64,000 bases of DNA, from the NCBI RefSeq assembly GCF_002743055.1, contig NZ_PDYM01000013.1, positions 1 through 64,000 of the forward strand, in the 5' to 3' direction. The notes beneath the pieces are model-generated. The model did not search any database. It saw only the letters and a list, made by a program, of their open reading frames with translations, and had not been told where the DNA came from. Shown in pieces: positions 1 through 9,200 of this stretch. Within the stretch, counting starts at the first letter, position 1, and every line of letters starts with the position of its first letter. The position numbers and the translations under genes are program-made. Source of the DNA: Sporosarcina sp. P13 (GTDB lineage: Bacteria > Bacillota > Bacilli > Bacillales_A > Planococcaceae).

Positions 1-48
1 GGAATGCAAACTTACGGGGACTATGGTCAATGGTTTCTGTTGCAATAG
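1..48 (+). CDS. Possible 3' end of an upstream gene (partial)
   Basis: Frame 1 is open from the window edge to a TAG at 46-48 and would encode the last 15 residues of a protein ending in WFLLQ. A strong hairpin with a T-run follows at once, as expected after a gene end. Fifteen residues are too few to identify a family, and another frame stays open a little longer, so this is only a plausible partial CDS. Confidence 0.3.
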   Translation, partial: GMQTYGDYGQWFLLQ

Positions 49-99
49 AAAAGCATCTCCTTAAAGTTGATATATTGATCATACTAGGAGATGCTTTTT
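49..99. terminator. Bidirectional terminator hairpin
   Basis: The arms AAAAGCATCTCCT and AGGAGATGCTTTT pair perfectly across a 24-base loop, with A-rich and T-rich flanks on both sides. It sits between the end of a plus-strand reading frame and the end of the minus-strand hydrolase, so it can serve both. Confidence 0.75.
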
Positions 100-126
100 A
101 AAAATATGCGTTGTTTGATTGGGGGC

Positions 127-1041
127 TTACTTTAAATGTTCTTTAAACCAGTTGATTGCTTCGTTACTATAAACCTCGAATTGTTCTAGATAAGGTGTAA
201 AGTGATGTCCATCAATTACTTTTATTTTTTTAGGTTCTTTTGCTTCTTTGAAAGCCTCAACTTGTAAATCTGTTGGTGTAACAGTGTCATGTCCCGCGAC
301 TAGTAACAAAAGAGGTGTAGGAGAAATCAAAGAAATATAATTACCAGGATTATATGAACGAGAAAGTTCTATAGAACGAATTGTAACTTCATTTTTCCAA
401 TTAGGTGACAGTGCACCACCTGATAAATACCAGTCAACAGAAGTTTTTTCAGTATATATTCCTTCATCGCCCTCAAATTCAGGAACTATCTTACGGCGCG
501 TTGGTTCACCGCCTTGCATACGCGTTTTTCGGTCTTCGTAAAAAGTATTTAATAATGCGGGTACATCATTAGGTGACACTCTTCTAGCAGATGATTCAGA
601 ACCACTTATAGTAGGTACTTGGGATACGATACAACGCACTCGTTTATCCATAGCTCCGACCATTAAAACATGACCACCACTATAACTAGAACCCCAAATA
701 CCAATTCTTGAACTATCCACATCTTCTAATGAACTCATAAAAGTAATAGCATGTTGGTAATCAAGTACTTGCTCGTAAGGGTTGATTTCTTGACGCGGTT
801 GACCATCGCTATCACCAAAGTTTCGGTGATCATATAAAAGAACGGCAAATCCATTGCTTGCAAATTCTTCAGCAAATTTATCGACGTACATTTCCTTTAA
901 TGAACCATATCCATGTGTCATTATAATACCTGGAAGACTTGAATCTGTATTGTTAGGTAAGTAAAGCCAACCTCTTAGCGTAATTCCTTCTGCATTAAAT
1001 TCTACACTTTTTTTATTAAATAAATGAACGCACTTGTTCAA
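127..1041 (-). CDS. Alpha/beta hydrolase (YcjY/dienelactone hydrolase-like)
   Basis: A cytoplasmic serine hydrolase of the alpha/beta fold; the substrate cannot be told from sequence. The nucleophile elbow is WGSSYSGGH, the oxyanion-side motif MTHGYG lies near residue 40, an acid is supplied around GHDTVTP and the catalytic histidine is in the DGHHF motif near the C-terminus. The length, about 304 aa, is normal for the family. A TTG at 1041 is preferred because GGGGGA lies seven bases upstream; the frame stays open to another TTG at 1056 that has no ribosome binding site. It has no signal peptide. It is monocistronic, with a terminator downstream. The family is secure and the substrate unknown. 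Confidence 0.85.
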   Translation of the reverse strand: MNKCVHLFNKKSVEFNAEGITLRGWLYLPNNTDSSLPGIIMTHGYGSLKEMYVDKFAEEFASNGFAVLLYDHRNFGDSDGQPRQEINPYEQVLDYQHAITFMSSLEDVDSSRIGIWGSSYSGGHVLMVGAMDKRVRCIVSQVPTISGSESSARRVSPNDVPALLNTFYEDRKTRMQGGEPTRRKIVPEFEGDEGIYTEKTSVDWYLSGGALSPNWKNEVTIRSIELSRSYNPGNYISLISPTPLLLLVAGHDTVTPTDLQVEAFKEAKEPKKIKVIDGHHFTPYLEQFEVYSNEAINWFKEHLK

Positions 1042-1333
1042 ATTATTTTCCCCCAATACTGAATAATATAAAGTTCTCTCTAATTATATTTATACACCAA
1101 ATTTCCGTGTTTGTAAATTGATTTCGTATGTAAATTAATTAAAGGAATTTAAAGGTAGTGATTGGGCGGGAACCACTTAGTTAGGCAATAAAATTAATGT
1201 TTAATAGAATATCAATAGCGGGACGGGGATAATTTACTATGATTGGATTACATCATATTTGGGGTAGAGTGCTATTATGCCAAGTGCAATATAGGAATGT
1301 GGAAGGTTGTTAAGGTCTATACTTTCTCTTTTC

Positions 1334-1378
1334 AAAAAATACGTACCGACTCGAAGTTGACAAGTCGGTACGTATTTT
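1334..1378 (-). terminator. Terminator of the AGCS symporter gene
   Basis: A 15-17 bp inverted repeat built on ACGTACCGACT and AGTCGGTACGT, followed by T-rich sequence on the minus strand. It lies just beyond the stop codon of the symporter gene. The rest of the 1042-1425 gap holds no open frame with a ribosome binding site. Confidence 0.75.
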
Positions 1379-1425
1379 ACTTTTTTTATGAAACGACAAC
1401 CAGTTCTACAGGTTTTCACAAACTA

Positions 1426-2790
1426 CTATTTTTTTCGTTCCGTTGGATATAAGTTCGTAAAGTAATCATCTGTAATTTCTCGCACTTTTCCACTTAAGAA
1501 CAGTACAGCGATAATGTTTGGTATGACTACAATCGCTAAAAGTAAATCAAGGAATTGCCAAACGAACTGCAATCCGCCGAGTGCACCAATAACAATGGCT
1601 ACGATATAGACTGCACGCATGACTTTGGAGAAGCCTAGACCAAATAGGAATTCTGCTTGTTTTTCACCATAATAGACGATAACAACGATGGTCGTAATAA
1701 CAAATAAGAATAATATGAGCGATATAATGATGCCACTAAGTGTTGCACCAAAAACTGTGCTGTATGCTTCTGTCACCATAGTAGATGCTTGATCGGCATC
1801 AATTGCTTCCCAAACACCAGTCGTCAGAATGACTAGTGCTGTCATTGTGCAGACGATTAATGTGTCGACAATAACTTCGAAGACACCCCAAAACCCTTGC
1901 TTGGCTGGGTGATTATTTACTGCAGCAGAGTGGGCGATGGGAGCTGTCCCCATACCCGCTTCATTGGAGTACAGCCCTCGTGCAAGTCCCCATCGAATAG
2001 CTGCTGCGACACCTGCTCCTGCAAATCCACCAGCTGCAGAAATGGGTTGGAATGCATACGTGAAGATTAGTCCGAAAGCCGCGGGTATTTCTGTAGCATG
2101 AAAGCCAATAATAATAAGAGCAGTTACAATATAGATTACAACCATTGACGGAATCAAGCGCTCTGTCACACGTCCAATTGCCTTAATACCCCCAAAGGAT
2201 ACAAGTGCCACTAGCACAGCAATAACTAATCCTGTGATAAGTGGCGACCAGCCAAATGAAGATTCAATGGTCGTTGCGATGGAATTTGATTGCACCATTG
2301 TACTTGCAATGATTTCAATCATAAGTGCAAATGCGAAAACGTAAGCAACCTTCTTCCAGCCAAGTCCTTTTTTAATATAGTACATCGGACCGCCGACGTA
2401 ATCTCCTGCTTTATTCTTCTCCCTATACTTGATACCGAGAACAACTTCCGAGTATTTCGTCCCGATTCCAACCAGAGCGACAAGCCACATCCAGAAAATG
2501 GCTCCAGGTCCGCCAAGTGCAATGGCGACCGGTACACCAACAATATTAGCTGCACCCATCGTAGAAGCGAGTGCGGATGTAGTTGCTTGGAAAGGCGTTA
2601 GTGTACCATCGCCTGAACCTTTCGATAATATTTTTCCGAATGTCTGGCGAATGATATGCGGCATGTATCTGAATTGAAAAAAGCCGAGACGAATGGTCAG
2701 GAAGATGCCTCCACCAATCAGTAAGGTGATAATTGGGAGACCCCATATAAAGTTCGAAATACTTTCCACCCATTTTGTAAACGTTATCAT
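1426..2790 (-). CDS. Sodium:alanine/glycine symporter, AGCS family
   Basis: An integral membrane protein that imports alanine, glycine or glutamine with Na+ (AlsT/DagA/GlnT family). The protein has about 454 residues and some ten hydrophobic segments. Family hallmarks visible are the N-terminal GGGIFLTIRLGFFQFR stretch, GDGTLTPFQATTSALASTMGAANIVGVPVAIALGGP split over residues 60-95, and SNEAGMGTAPIAHSAA in the middle. The ATG at 2790 is preferred to a TTG nine bases upstream because AAAGGAG is then correctly spaced. It stands alone with its own terminator. The exact amino acid transported cannot be read from the sequence. Confidence 0.93.
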   Translation of the reverse strand: MITFTKWVESISNFIWGLPIITLLIGGGIFLTIRLGFFQFRYMPHIIRQTFGKILSKGSGDGTLTPFQATTSALASTMGAANIVGVPVAIALGGPGAIFWMWLVALVGIGTKYSEVVLGIKYREKNKAGDYVGGPMYYIKKGLGWKKVAYVFAFALMIEIIASTMVQSNSIATTIESSFGWSPLITGLVIAVLVALVSFGGIKAIGRVTERLIPSMVVIYIVTALIIIGFHATEIPAAFGLIFTYAFQPISAAGGFAGAGVAAAIRWGLARGLYSNEAGMGTAPIAHSAAVNNHPAKQGFWGVFEVIVDTLIVCTMTALVILTTGVWEAIDADQASTMVTEAYSTVFGATLSGIIISLILFLFVITTIVVIVYYGEKQAEFLFGLGFSKVMRAVYIVAIVIGALGGLQFVWQFLDLLLAIVVIPNIIAVLFLSGKVREITDDYFTNLYPTERKK

Positions 2791-3111
2791 TTCAGTCAAC
2801 TCCTTTGGCTGCTTGAGAAAACCCCAAATTTCTTGTTGTTTGTTTCAAATGTCGAATTTTGTTATCTACTATACTAGTAAAGTTATGATAGACCTGTCAA
2901 TTAAAAATAGAATAATTTGGATTTCAGGTACAAAGGAATATGTATTTTACTAACGTAAAAATAACACATCTTCTTAATTGGGGGATGTGTTGTGGATGTT
3001 TCAGATTGTTTTTTAATTCTTCAGATGGATTAGGAGGTGTTTTTAAAACCCTGTAACTATTCCTTACTTAATCCGACTACTTCAATGAGTTCAAAAAAGG
3101 AGAGAATTTTT

Positions 3112-3999
3112 ATGAAAATAAATAAAATCATTCCAATTGCAATGTCAGCTTTGCTCATCGGAAGTGCGGCCGCATCAGGAGAAGTGTTTGCGAAAGAAGG
3201 AGTAAAATCAGAAGTGACTTCAAATGAAAAAGCGTATATCAAAGTAGAAGGAATAATTGAAAGCGTAGAAAAAGGTGAAGCGGCTACTCTTTATACGATT
3301 AAACAGGGAGAAGAGAGGCCTGTCTTTGCCGTCACCGAAGATACACTAGTTTTTGATAATACAGGCCAACAAGTAGAGTTGGATATAGGAGACAAGGTTT
3401 CTGGGTACACAGACTCGAACAAGCCAATGATTATGATTTATCCGCCACAGTATAGTCCGGAAGTGGTTATTGTAGAAAAGGATGAGAGTGCAACAGGAAC
3501 GGTTGGCGTATTCGATGATGAATTAGTGGATCCATACTTGAAATTACAGTTGAACGTAGATGAAACAACGGATCTTTCAAGTGTAACGGGTAAACAGGTG
3601 AAAGTTGATGATTTAAAAGGTAAAGACTTACTCGTATTCTATACAACGACGACAAGAAGTATCCCCGAACAGACAACGCCCGAAAAAGTGGTTGTACTGG
3701 ATGGAAATACAGGAGATCAGGCCGCTAGTGTAGAACAAATAATTATCGATGATCATTATATGGTGGATGGAGTAAAGATGGTTCCATTACGCTTGTTGGC
3801 AGAAAAGCTTGGATATGTTGTGGACTCGACCGGTGAAGGGGCAATTGTTTCAAAAGGCGCACCGTCTTATACAATTACTCGCGGACAGAAAGAATATGGC
3901 TACAACAAGTCCCTTCGTAAGTTCGAAGTTGTCCCAGATTTACTTGAACCGAAAAAAACATATGTACCAATAGAGTTTATAGATGAATTAATGAAGTGA
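3112..3999 (+). CDS. Secreted stalk-domain (copper amine oxidase N-like) protein
   Basis: An exported cell-envelope protein of unknown function. The first 27 residues form a signal peptide (basic start MKINK, hydrophobic core, cleavage probably after VFA). The C-terminal third carries a stalk or copper amine oxidase N-terminal-like domain: the pattern IIDDHYMVDGVKMVPLRLLA is the typical signature of surface proteins in Bacillales. The middle consists of beta-rich sequence with no recognised enzyme motif. The start at 3112 is set by GGAGAG eight bases upstream and by the signal peptide; the frame is open further upstream, but without either. Gene length gives 295 aa. Confidence 0.8.
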   Translation: MKINKIIPIAMSALLIGSAAASGEVFAKEGVKSEVTSNEKAYIKVEGIIESVEKGEAATLYTIKQGEERPVFAVTEDTLVFDNTGQQVELDIGDKVSGYTDSNKPMIMIYPPQYSPEVVIVEKDESATGTVGVFDDELVDPYLKLQLNVDETTDLSSVTGKQVKVDDLKGKDLLVFYTTTTRSIPEQTTPEKVVVLDGNTGDQAASVEQIIIDDHYMVDGVKMVPLRLLAEKLGYVVDSTGEGAIVSKGAPSYTITRGQKEYGYNKSLRKFEVVPDLLEPKKTYVPIEFIDELMK

Positions 4000-4124
4000 G
4001 CATCCTGATGTCTGCAATAGCACTACAGATTTTTTAAAAAAATTAAAGAATTATTTGAAAACTGTTGACAATGTAAAGTAAACCTTGTAATATTGCATAC
4101 AATATATCAATTCAGACTAAGAAC

Positions 4125-4372
4125 GGAACTAGTAAAAGTGTTTTGTGTCTTTCTAGAGAGTCGATGGTTGGTGCAAATCGGCAGGCGCGCATTTTGAACT
4201 CATCCGTGAGTCACTCCCCGAAAGTTACTAGTAAGGGATGTCGGTTTCCTCCGTTATCAGGATAGACAGTGATTGCTGTCGACAAGTGGATTTGTTTTTA
4301 TGACAAATCAATTAGAGTGGTACCGCGAGTTTAACCTCGTCTCTATATTTCGATATAGAGGCGAGTTTTTTT
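4125..4372 (+). promoter_or_regulatory. T-box riboswitch, probably leucine (CUC) specific
   Basis: Uncharged tRNA controls readthrough into leuA. The conserved T-box AGAGTGGTACCGCG is at 4314-4327. A terminator made of CTCGTCTCTATAT paired with ATATAGAGGCGAG and followed by a run of T ends at about 4372. Stem I is closed by ACTAGTA near 4130 and TACTAGT near 4225, and contains a GGTTGGTG element. The triplet CTC within GAACTCA, about 4197, sits where the specifier codon is expected, which fits tRNA-Leu(GAG). The T-box and terminator are directly visible; the specifier assignment is inferred. Confidence 0.92.
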
Positions 4373-4402
4373 ATATTTTCACAAAAAAAGGAGTGCATTG
4401 AG

Positions 4403-5989
4403 ATGAGTAGAAAAATTTGGGTGTTTGATACGACGTTACGTGATGGAGAACAGGTACCGGGAGCTAAACTGAATCTTTATGAAAAAGTAGAAATCGCACA
4501 GCAACTCAAGAAGTTGGGCGTCGATATTATCGAAGCTGGATTTCCTGCTTCATCTCAAGGTGATTTCGAAGCGGTGAAAGCGGCTGCTCAAAAAGTAGGT
4601 AACACAAACGATATTATGATCACAGCACTGGCTCGTGCTGTAAAAGAAGATATCGATTCCGTCTACAATGCGGTGAAATACGCTGAAAATCCAATGATCC
4701 ATATGGTGCTTGGAACATCCGATATTCACGTAGAGAAAAAATTCAATAAGTCTAAAAATCAAATCCTACAAATTGGTGTAGATGCCGTAAAATACGCGAA
4801 AACCTTACTACCCGAAGTACAGTACTCGACGGAAGATGCATCACGTTCGGAGTTCGAATATCTATGGCAAACAATTGAATCGGTCATGAGGGCGGGGGCA
4901 ACGATGATCAATGTGCCCGACACAGTGGGCTTCGCGGAACCAGAAGAGTTTGGAGCGATGATCTACAAATTAAATGATCGAATGAAAAACTTGAATCCAG
5001 ACGTATTATTAAGCGTTCATTGCCATAATGATTTAGGTATGGCCACAGCCAATACACTAGCAGCGGTGAAGAACGGTGCAGATAAAGTAGAGTGTACGAT
5101 TAACGGTATTGGTGAACGGGCAGGAAATGCGGCGCTTGAAGAAGTAATCATGGCATTGAACACAAGAAGCTCCATCTATAACGTCAATACGCAAATTAAT
5201 ACGAAAGAAATTATGAATACTTCACGTTTAGTATCGAGCTTTATGGGACTTGACGTACAAGTGAACAAAGCGATTACAGGAGATAATGCTTTCGCCCATT
5301 CTTCAGGTATACATCAAGACGGGTTGCTAAAATCAAGGGATGCGTATGAAATCGTTCATCCGGAAGATGTAGGTCTAGACGATATGGAACTAATTTTGAC
5401 TGCGCGTTCTGGACGTCACGCAGTGAAAAATGCGCTTGAAAAACTAGGATTTACACAATTAAATTTAGACGATTTTGAAGGGATTTTTGAAGGATTCTTA
5501 GCATTAGCAGATATTAAAAAAGAAGTGTATGATCATGATTTATATGTAATTGTAGAAAATTATTATGAAAAGCATAACAAGGCTAACGTTACCAACTATA
5601 GTGACCATTTCTTTGAATTTGAAGATCTGCAAGTCATTAGTAACTCCAGCTTCCCTTCAGCGAGTGTGAAAATTCGTAAAGGTGAAGAAGTCTTTAAAGC
5701 AAGTGCTGTTGGATCGGGACCAATTGATGCATTGTATTCCGCAATTGCAGATATTACAAAAGTTCCGGTGAAACTAGTGGAGTATGATATTAGCAGTGTT
5801 TCACGCGGTAAAGATGCACTTGGTAAAGTGAAAATCACGATTGAGCATGAAGGTGTAAAATACGTAGCCAAAGCTGCAGATACAGATATTTTGAAGGCGA
5901 GTGGATTGGCTTATATGAATGCAATCAATAGTGTAATTGTAGAACAGATTAAGGAAACGACTAAGCAACTCCATGTAGTAACTAGCTAA
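4403..5989 (+). CDS. leuA: 2-isopropylmalate synthase
   Basis: Catalyses the first committed step of leucine synthesis, acetyl-CoA plus 2-oxoisovalerate to 2-isopropylmalate, in the cytoplasm. The 528-aa protein has the HMGL-like TIM barrel first: DTTLRDGEQ near residue 9, the metal ligands of the [11 protein letters not shown] motif near residue 205, and [13 protein letters not shown] near 235. The C-terminal part from about residue 390 is the LeuA regulatory domain that binds leucine. The start has GGAG upstream. The gene stands alone: no leuB, leuC, leuD or ilv gene is adjacent, so the T-box here regulates a single enzyme. A terminator follows at once. Confidence 0.95.
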   Translation: MSRKIWVFDTTLRDGEQVPGAKLNLYEKVEIAQQLKKLGVDIIEAGFPASSQGDFEAVKAAAQKVGNTNDIMITALARAVKEDIDSVYNAVKYAENPMIHMVLGTSDIHVEKKFNKSKNQILQIGVDAVKYAKTLLPEVQYSTEDASRSEFEYLWQTIESVMRAGATMINVPDTVGFAEPEEFGAMIYKLNDRMKNLNPDVLLSVHCHNDLGMATANTLAAVKNGADKVECTINGIGERAGNAALEEVIMALNTRSSIYNVNTQINTKEIMNTSRLVSSFMGLDVQVNKAITGDNAFAHSSGIHQDGLLKSRDAYEIVHPEDVGLDDMELILTARSGRHAVKNALEKLGFTQLNLDDFEGIFEGFLALADIKKEVYDHDLYVIVENYYEKHNKANVTNYSDHFFEFEDLQVISNSSFPSASVKIRKGEEVFKASAVGSGPIDALYSAIADITKVPVKLVEYDISSVSRGKDALGKVKITIEHEGVKYVAKAADTDILKASGLAYMNAINSVIVEQIKETTKQLHVVTS

Positions 5990-5999
5990 TTTGAAGCGG

Positions 6000-6034
6000 A
6001 AAAGGCAGAAGTCTCAGTGGACTTCTGCCTTTTC
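6000..6034. terminator. Terminator after leuA, duplicated at 14580
   Basis: AAAAGGCAGAAGTC and GACTTCTGCCTTTT form a 14-bp stem with a six-base loop. The same stem with small changes occurs at 14580-14615, in each case directly before tusA-like sequence on the minus strand. Confidence 0.8.
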
Positions 6035-6120
6035 TCATGAATAAATATAAAAAAGATATTCCTGTCCATTCTTCACAGGATCTTGTGCAAACGTGTAGCC
6101 GTGTGCCAGAGCTTTTGCAG
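6035..6120 (-). pseudogene. Decayed 3' fragment of a tusA-like gene
   Basis: Translated on the minus strand, this stretch gives ALAHGYTFAQDPVKNGQ followed by EYLFYIY and a stop, with only ALAHG preceded by one changed residue. That is residue-for-residue the C-terminus of the intact TusA-like protein encoded at 14617-14856. Upstream of the matched 24 or so residues the similarity collapses and a TAG appears, so the CPxP active site and start are missing. The adjacent 6120-6249 stretch is open in the same direction in a different frame, with no start codon; I do not recognise it. It lies between leuA and the sigma-54 activator gene. Confidence 0.75.
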
Positions 6121-6249
6121 TAACCTAAGCTTTCTGTGACAAGCCAGTTTCCGTAAAGCCTGTATTTTTCATCCTGTATTGCGTTAAATAGCTCATTATC
6201 TTCTTCATAGACTTCATATAATTCGTTTGGAAAGCTTTTAACCCTACGC

Positions 6250-7608
6250 TTACTCCTTACTTTGGCAATATTCTCGGATCAACCGTGAAGCTTTGGACTG
6301 ACTGATTTGAAGATCCGTTGCCACTCCTCTTGAAGAACCAAATTTTTCATACGATCTTCTGACCATCGTACTTGTGACATTATCCAATGCTTTATCCAAT
6401 GAATTTGAATAGAAAAGTTCAGGAACTTCTTTCACATTTTCCAAAATCACTTCCGGCAAATCCTCCACTCCGATGACCGCTTCACTAATAATCACCAAAC
6501 GCTCCATCAGATTTTCTAGCTGCCGCACATTGCCGGGCCACGAATAATGGTAAAGAACTGTTAAGCATTCATCAGAAATTATTTTGGTGGAATTATACTT
6601 ATCATTGAATTTACTTAAGAAGCTGTAGACCAGAGGAATAATATCTTCTTTACGTTCAGCTAATGCCGGCATATGGATATCAATGACATTAAGTCGATAA
6701 AATAAATCCTCGCGGAACGTTTTTTCTTTCACCATCTTAAGTAGGTTTTGATTCGTGGCGGCGATAATACGGATATTCACCGTTTTGCTCACATTGCTCC
6801 CGATCGGGATAAATTTCCTATCCTGAATAACTTGAAGCACTTTCGATTGCAGGGGTAAGGCTAACTCCCCGATTTCATCCAAAAATATTGTCCCGTTGTG
6901 TGCTGCCTCAAACAAACCAATCTTACCTTCTTTTTTAGCACCCGTGAAAGAACCGGATGTATATCCAAAAAGCTCTGATTCTAACAAGTCTCCAGGGATG
7001 GCTGCGCAATTGACATTAAGGAAAGGTTCATCCTTTCTCTTACTTAATTTATGCAAATGATAAGCAATCACACCTTTACCCGTACCAGATTGACCGTGGA
7101 TTAGCACAGTAGAGTCAGTCGGTGCAACCTTTTTGCAGAAATGTAGAATTTTACGCATCTTTTCATTGTTTGTGATAATTGCATTTGTTAAACTCTCATC
7201 TATTTTACTAGAAGAAGGTTGCTCTTCTATCGTTGTTAGTCGTGTAAAATCTTTTATTTCAGTTGCTGTAATCACAATGTATTCAATATCGTTCTGTGTA
7301 TTTAATATTGGAAAAGCCCTAGTAAGCAATTCAGCTCCAATATTCGTTTGCTGACGCATCGATACAGGAGTTTTCTTTTCTAATACGCTTGGGACAATCG
7401 AGGGCGTCCAGTATCCCTCATTAAAAAAATCATTATTATATCTACCTACCACGTCATTCTTGTTCACTCCGTAATGCTTTTCGCAGTTCCGATTGACATA
7501 GACAATCCTAGTTTCTCCATCCAATACATAGATTTCATCCGACGAATAATCCAGTATTTTAAGCAACGACTCCAAAGATAAGTCCATTTTTTCTAATTCT
7601 TCGGTCAC
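6250..7608 (-). CDS. PAS domain, sigma-54 interacting AAA+ transcriptional activator
   Basis: A bacterial enhancer-binding protein of 452 aa that activates RNA polymerase with sigma-54 by ATP hydrolysis. Domain order: PAS sensor at about residues 15-120; AAA+ domain with Walker A GQSGTGKG at 172-179, the sigma-54 contact loop GSFTGA at 219-224 (a mild variant of GAFTGA) and Walker B IFLDEIGE at 241-248; and a C-terminal TyrR/Fis-like helix-turn-helix in the last 40 residues. It has no response-regulator receiver domain, so a small ligand bound by the PAS domain is the likely signal (inference). It is divergent from the Rieske oxygenase operon, whose promoter is a sigma-54 type, which makes it the obvious regulator of that pathway. 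Confidence 0.93.
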   Translation of the reverse strand: MTEELEKMDLSLESLLKILDYSSDEIYVLDGETRIVYVNRNCEKHYGVNKNDVVGRYNNDFFNEGYWTPSIVPSVLEKKTPVSMRQQTNIGAELLTRAFPILNTQNDIEYIVITATEIKDFTRLTTIEEQPSSSKIDESLTNAIITNNEKMRKILHFCKKVAPTDSTVLIHGQSGTGKGVIAYHLHKLSKRKDEPFLNVNCAAIPGDLLESELFGYTSGSFTGAKKEGKIGLFEAAHNGTIFLDEIGELALPLQSKVLQVIQDRKFIPIGSNVSKTVNIRIIAATNQNLLKMVKEKTFREDLFYRLNVIDIHMPALAERKEDIIPLVYSFLSKFNDKYNSTKIISDECLTVLYHYSWPGNVRQLENLMERLVIISEAVIGVEDLPEVILENVKEVPELFYSNSLDKALDNVTSTMVRRSYEKFGSSRGVATDLQISQSKASRLIREYCQSKE

Positions 7609-7635
7609 GCATAATCACCTTCCTAGTAATTGGCC

Positions 7636-7684
7636 TGAGTCAATATTGCAAATATTGCTATTTATTTGAATCAGATTTGACTCG
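7636..7684 (+). promoter_or_regulatory. Putative upstream activator sites for the sigma-54 regulator
   Basis: Three related half-sites lie here: TGAGTCAA at 7636, TTGAATCA at 7666 and TTGACTCG at 7677. The last two form an inverted pair, and the first matches the reverse complement of the others with at most one mismatch. They lie about 90-140 bases ahead of the predicted start of transcription, the usual place for enhancer-binding protein sites. The repeats are seen; the role is inferred. Confidence 0.5.
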
Positions 7685-7745
7685 ATTGTAGCAGAGTTTT
7701 TAAAAAAACACACTGAAAATCTTAATCTTATGCAAGTTTAAGAAG

Positions 7746-7763
7746 TTGGCATGATACTTGCAA
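7746..7763 (+). promoter_or_regulatory. Sigma-54 (-24/-12) promoter of the oxygenase operon
   Basis: TTGGCATGATACTTGCAA matches the sigma-54 consensus TTGGCAC-N5-TTGCA almost fully, with the invariant GG and GC at the required spacing. Transcription would start near 7775, leaving a 75-base leader before the first gene. No other match of this quality was noticed in the window. Confidence 0.88.
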
Positions 7764-7850
7764 TAGTATTTAACAACGCGGCGAACATAAAAGAAAACAC
7801 TTAATCACCTCGTTACGTATTCTTATATATAAATAGCTAGGAGGTACAAA

Positions 7851-8885
7851 ATGAATAGAACAGCTGAAGTTAGCGACATTTCAATTATCGGTGGAGGTCC
7901 AGTGGGCTTATTTACAGCGTTTTATGCAGGTCTTCGACAAATGTCTGTAAAAGTTATTGAAAGCTTACCGCAACTTGGGGGCCAGCTTTCTGCGCTTTAT
8001 CCTGAAAAATTCATTTATGACATTGCTGGTTTTCCTAAAGTTAGGGCACAGGAACTTGTAGATAATCTAATCGAACAGATGGATCAATTTGCTACTACGA
8101 TCTGCTTAGGCGAAACAGTGATCCGGGTTGAGAAAGAAAATGACGGTGTTTTCAAATTAACTACAAATAAAGAAATCCACTATTCTCGAACAATCATCAT
8201 TACTGCCGGAAACGGTGCATTCCAAGCAAGGAAGATGGAGATTGATAGTGAAGAAAAGTTTCAGGATCAAAACATTCATTACTTTGTTCAAAACATGAAC
8301 CAGTTCGAGGGCAAGAAGGTAGCGTTATTCGGTGGTGGTGATTCAGCGGTAGATTGGGCATTGATGCTTGAACCGATTGCCGAAAAAGCATCCATAATTC
8401 ATCGCAGAGATAAATTCCGCGCACATGAACATAGTGTGGAACTTTTGAAACAATCCAAAGTGGAACGATTGACTCCATATGTTCCAGTTGAATTGATTGG
8501 AGAAGAGAAAGTAGAAAAAGTAATTATTAAGCATTCGAAAACAGAAGAGCTAGTAGAGTTAGAAGTCGATGATGTATTGGTAAATTACGGTTTTGTCTCT
8601 TCTTTAGGACCGATTAAAGATTGGAGCCTTGAAATCGAGAAGAACTCCATTGTCGTGAACTCGAATATGGAAACAAATATTAAAGGCATCTATGCGGTCG
8701 GAGATATTTGCACATATGAAGGGAAAGTAAAACTAATTGCAACAGGTTTTGGAGAAGCACCTATTGCGGTGAGCAGCGCGAAAGTGTTTATCGATCCAAC
8801 CGCAAAAATGCAACCACTGCACAGTACCAGCATCATGGGAGAACAAGTAGAGACTCCAAAGAAAGTGATGGCTGAAGTCAACTGA
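7851..8885 (+). CDS. Ferredoxin--NADP+ reductase (YumC type)
   Basis: A flavoprotein that transfers electrons from NADPH to ferredoxin; here it should be the first link of the chain feeding the Rieske oxygenase. The 344-aa protein has the FAD-binding GGGPVG motif at residues 14-19, the NADPH-binding [11 protein letters not shown] motif near 162, and a C-terminal [20 protein letters not shown] segment that closes over FAD. It lacks the CxxC disulfide of thioredoxin reductase, which separates it from that sister family. It is the first gene of the operon and has AGGAGG ahead of the start. Such reductases normally stand alone as housekeeping genes, so its inclusion here suggests a dedicated copy. 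Confidence 0.9.
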   Translation: MNRTAEVSDISIIGGGPVGLFTAFYAGLRQMSVKVIESLPQLGGQLSALYPEKFIYDIAGFPKVRAQELVDNLIEQMDQFATTICLGETVIRVEKENDGVFKLTTNKEIHYSRTIIITAGNGAFQARKMEIDSEEKFQDQNIHYFVQNMNQFEGKKVALFGGGDSAVDWALMLEPIAEKASIIHRRDKFRAHEHSVELLKQSKVERLTPYVPVELIGEEKVEKVIIKHSKTEELVELEVDDVLVNYGFVSSLGPIKDWSLEIEKNSIVVNSNMETNIKGIYAVGDICTYEGKVKLIATGFGEAPIAVSSAKVFIDPTAKMQPLHSTSIMGEQVETPKKVMAEVN

Positions 8886-9158
<273 letters not shown>

Positions 9159-9200
9159 TTTAAAAAAAGTATAAAACAGAACCTCAAAGGAGAATGAGAA

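Noticed and set aside
7851..8885. Thioredoxin reductase
   Set aside because: The overall fold is shared but the redox-active CxxC is missing, and the protein is followed by a ferredoxin gene.
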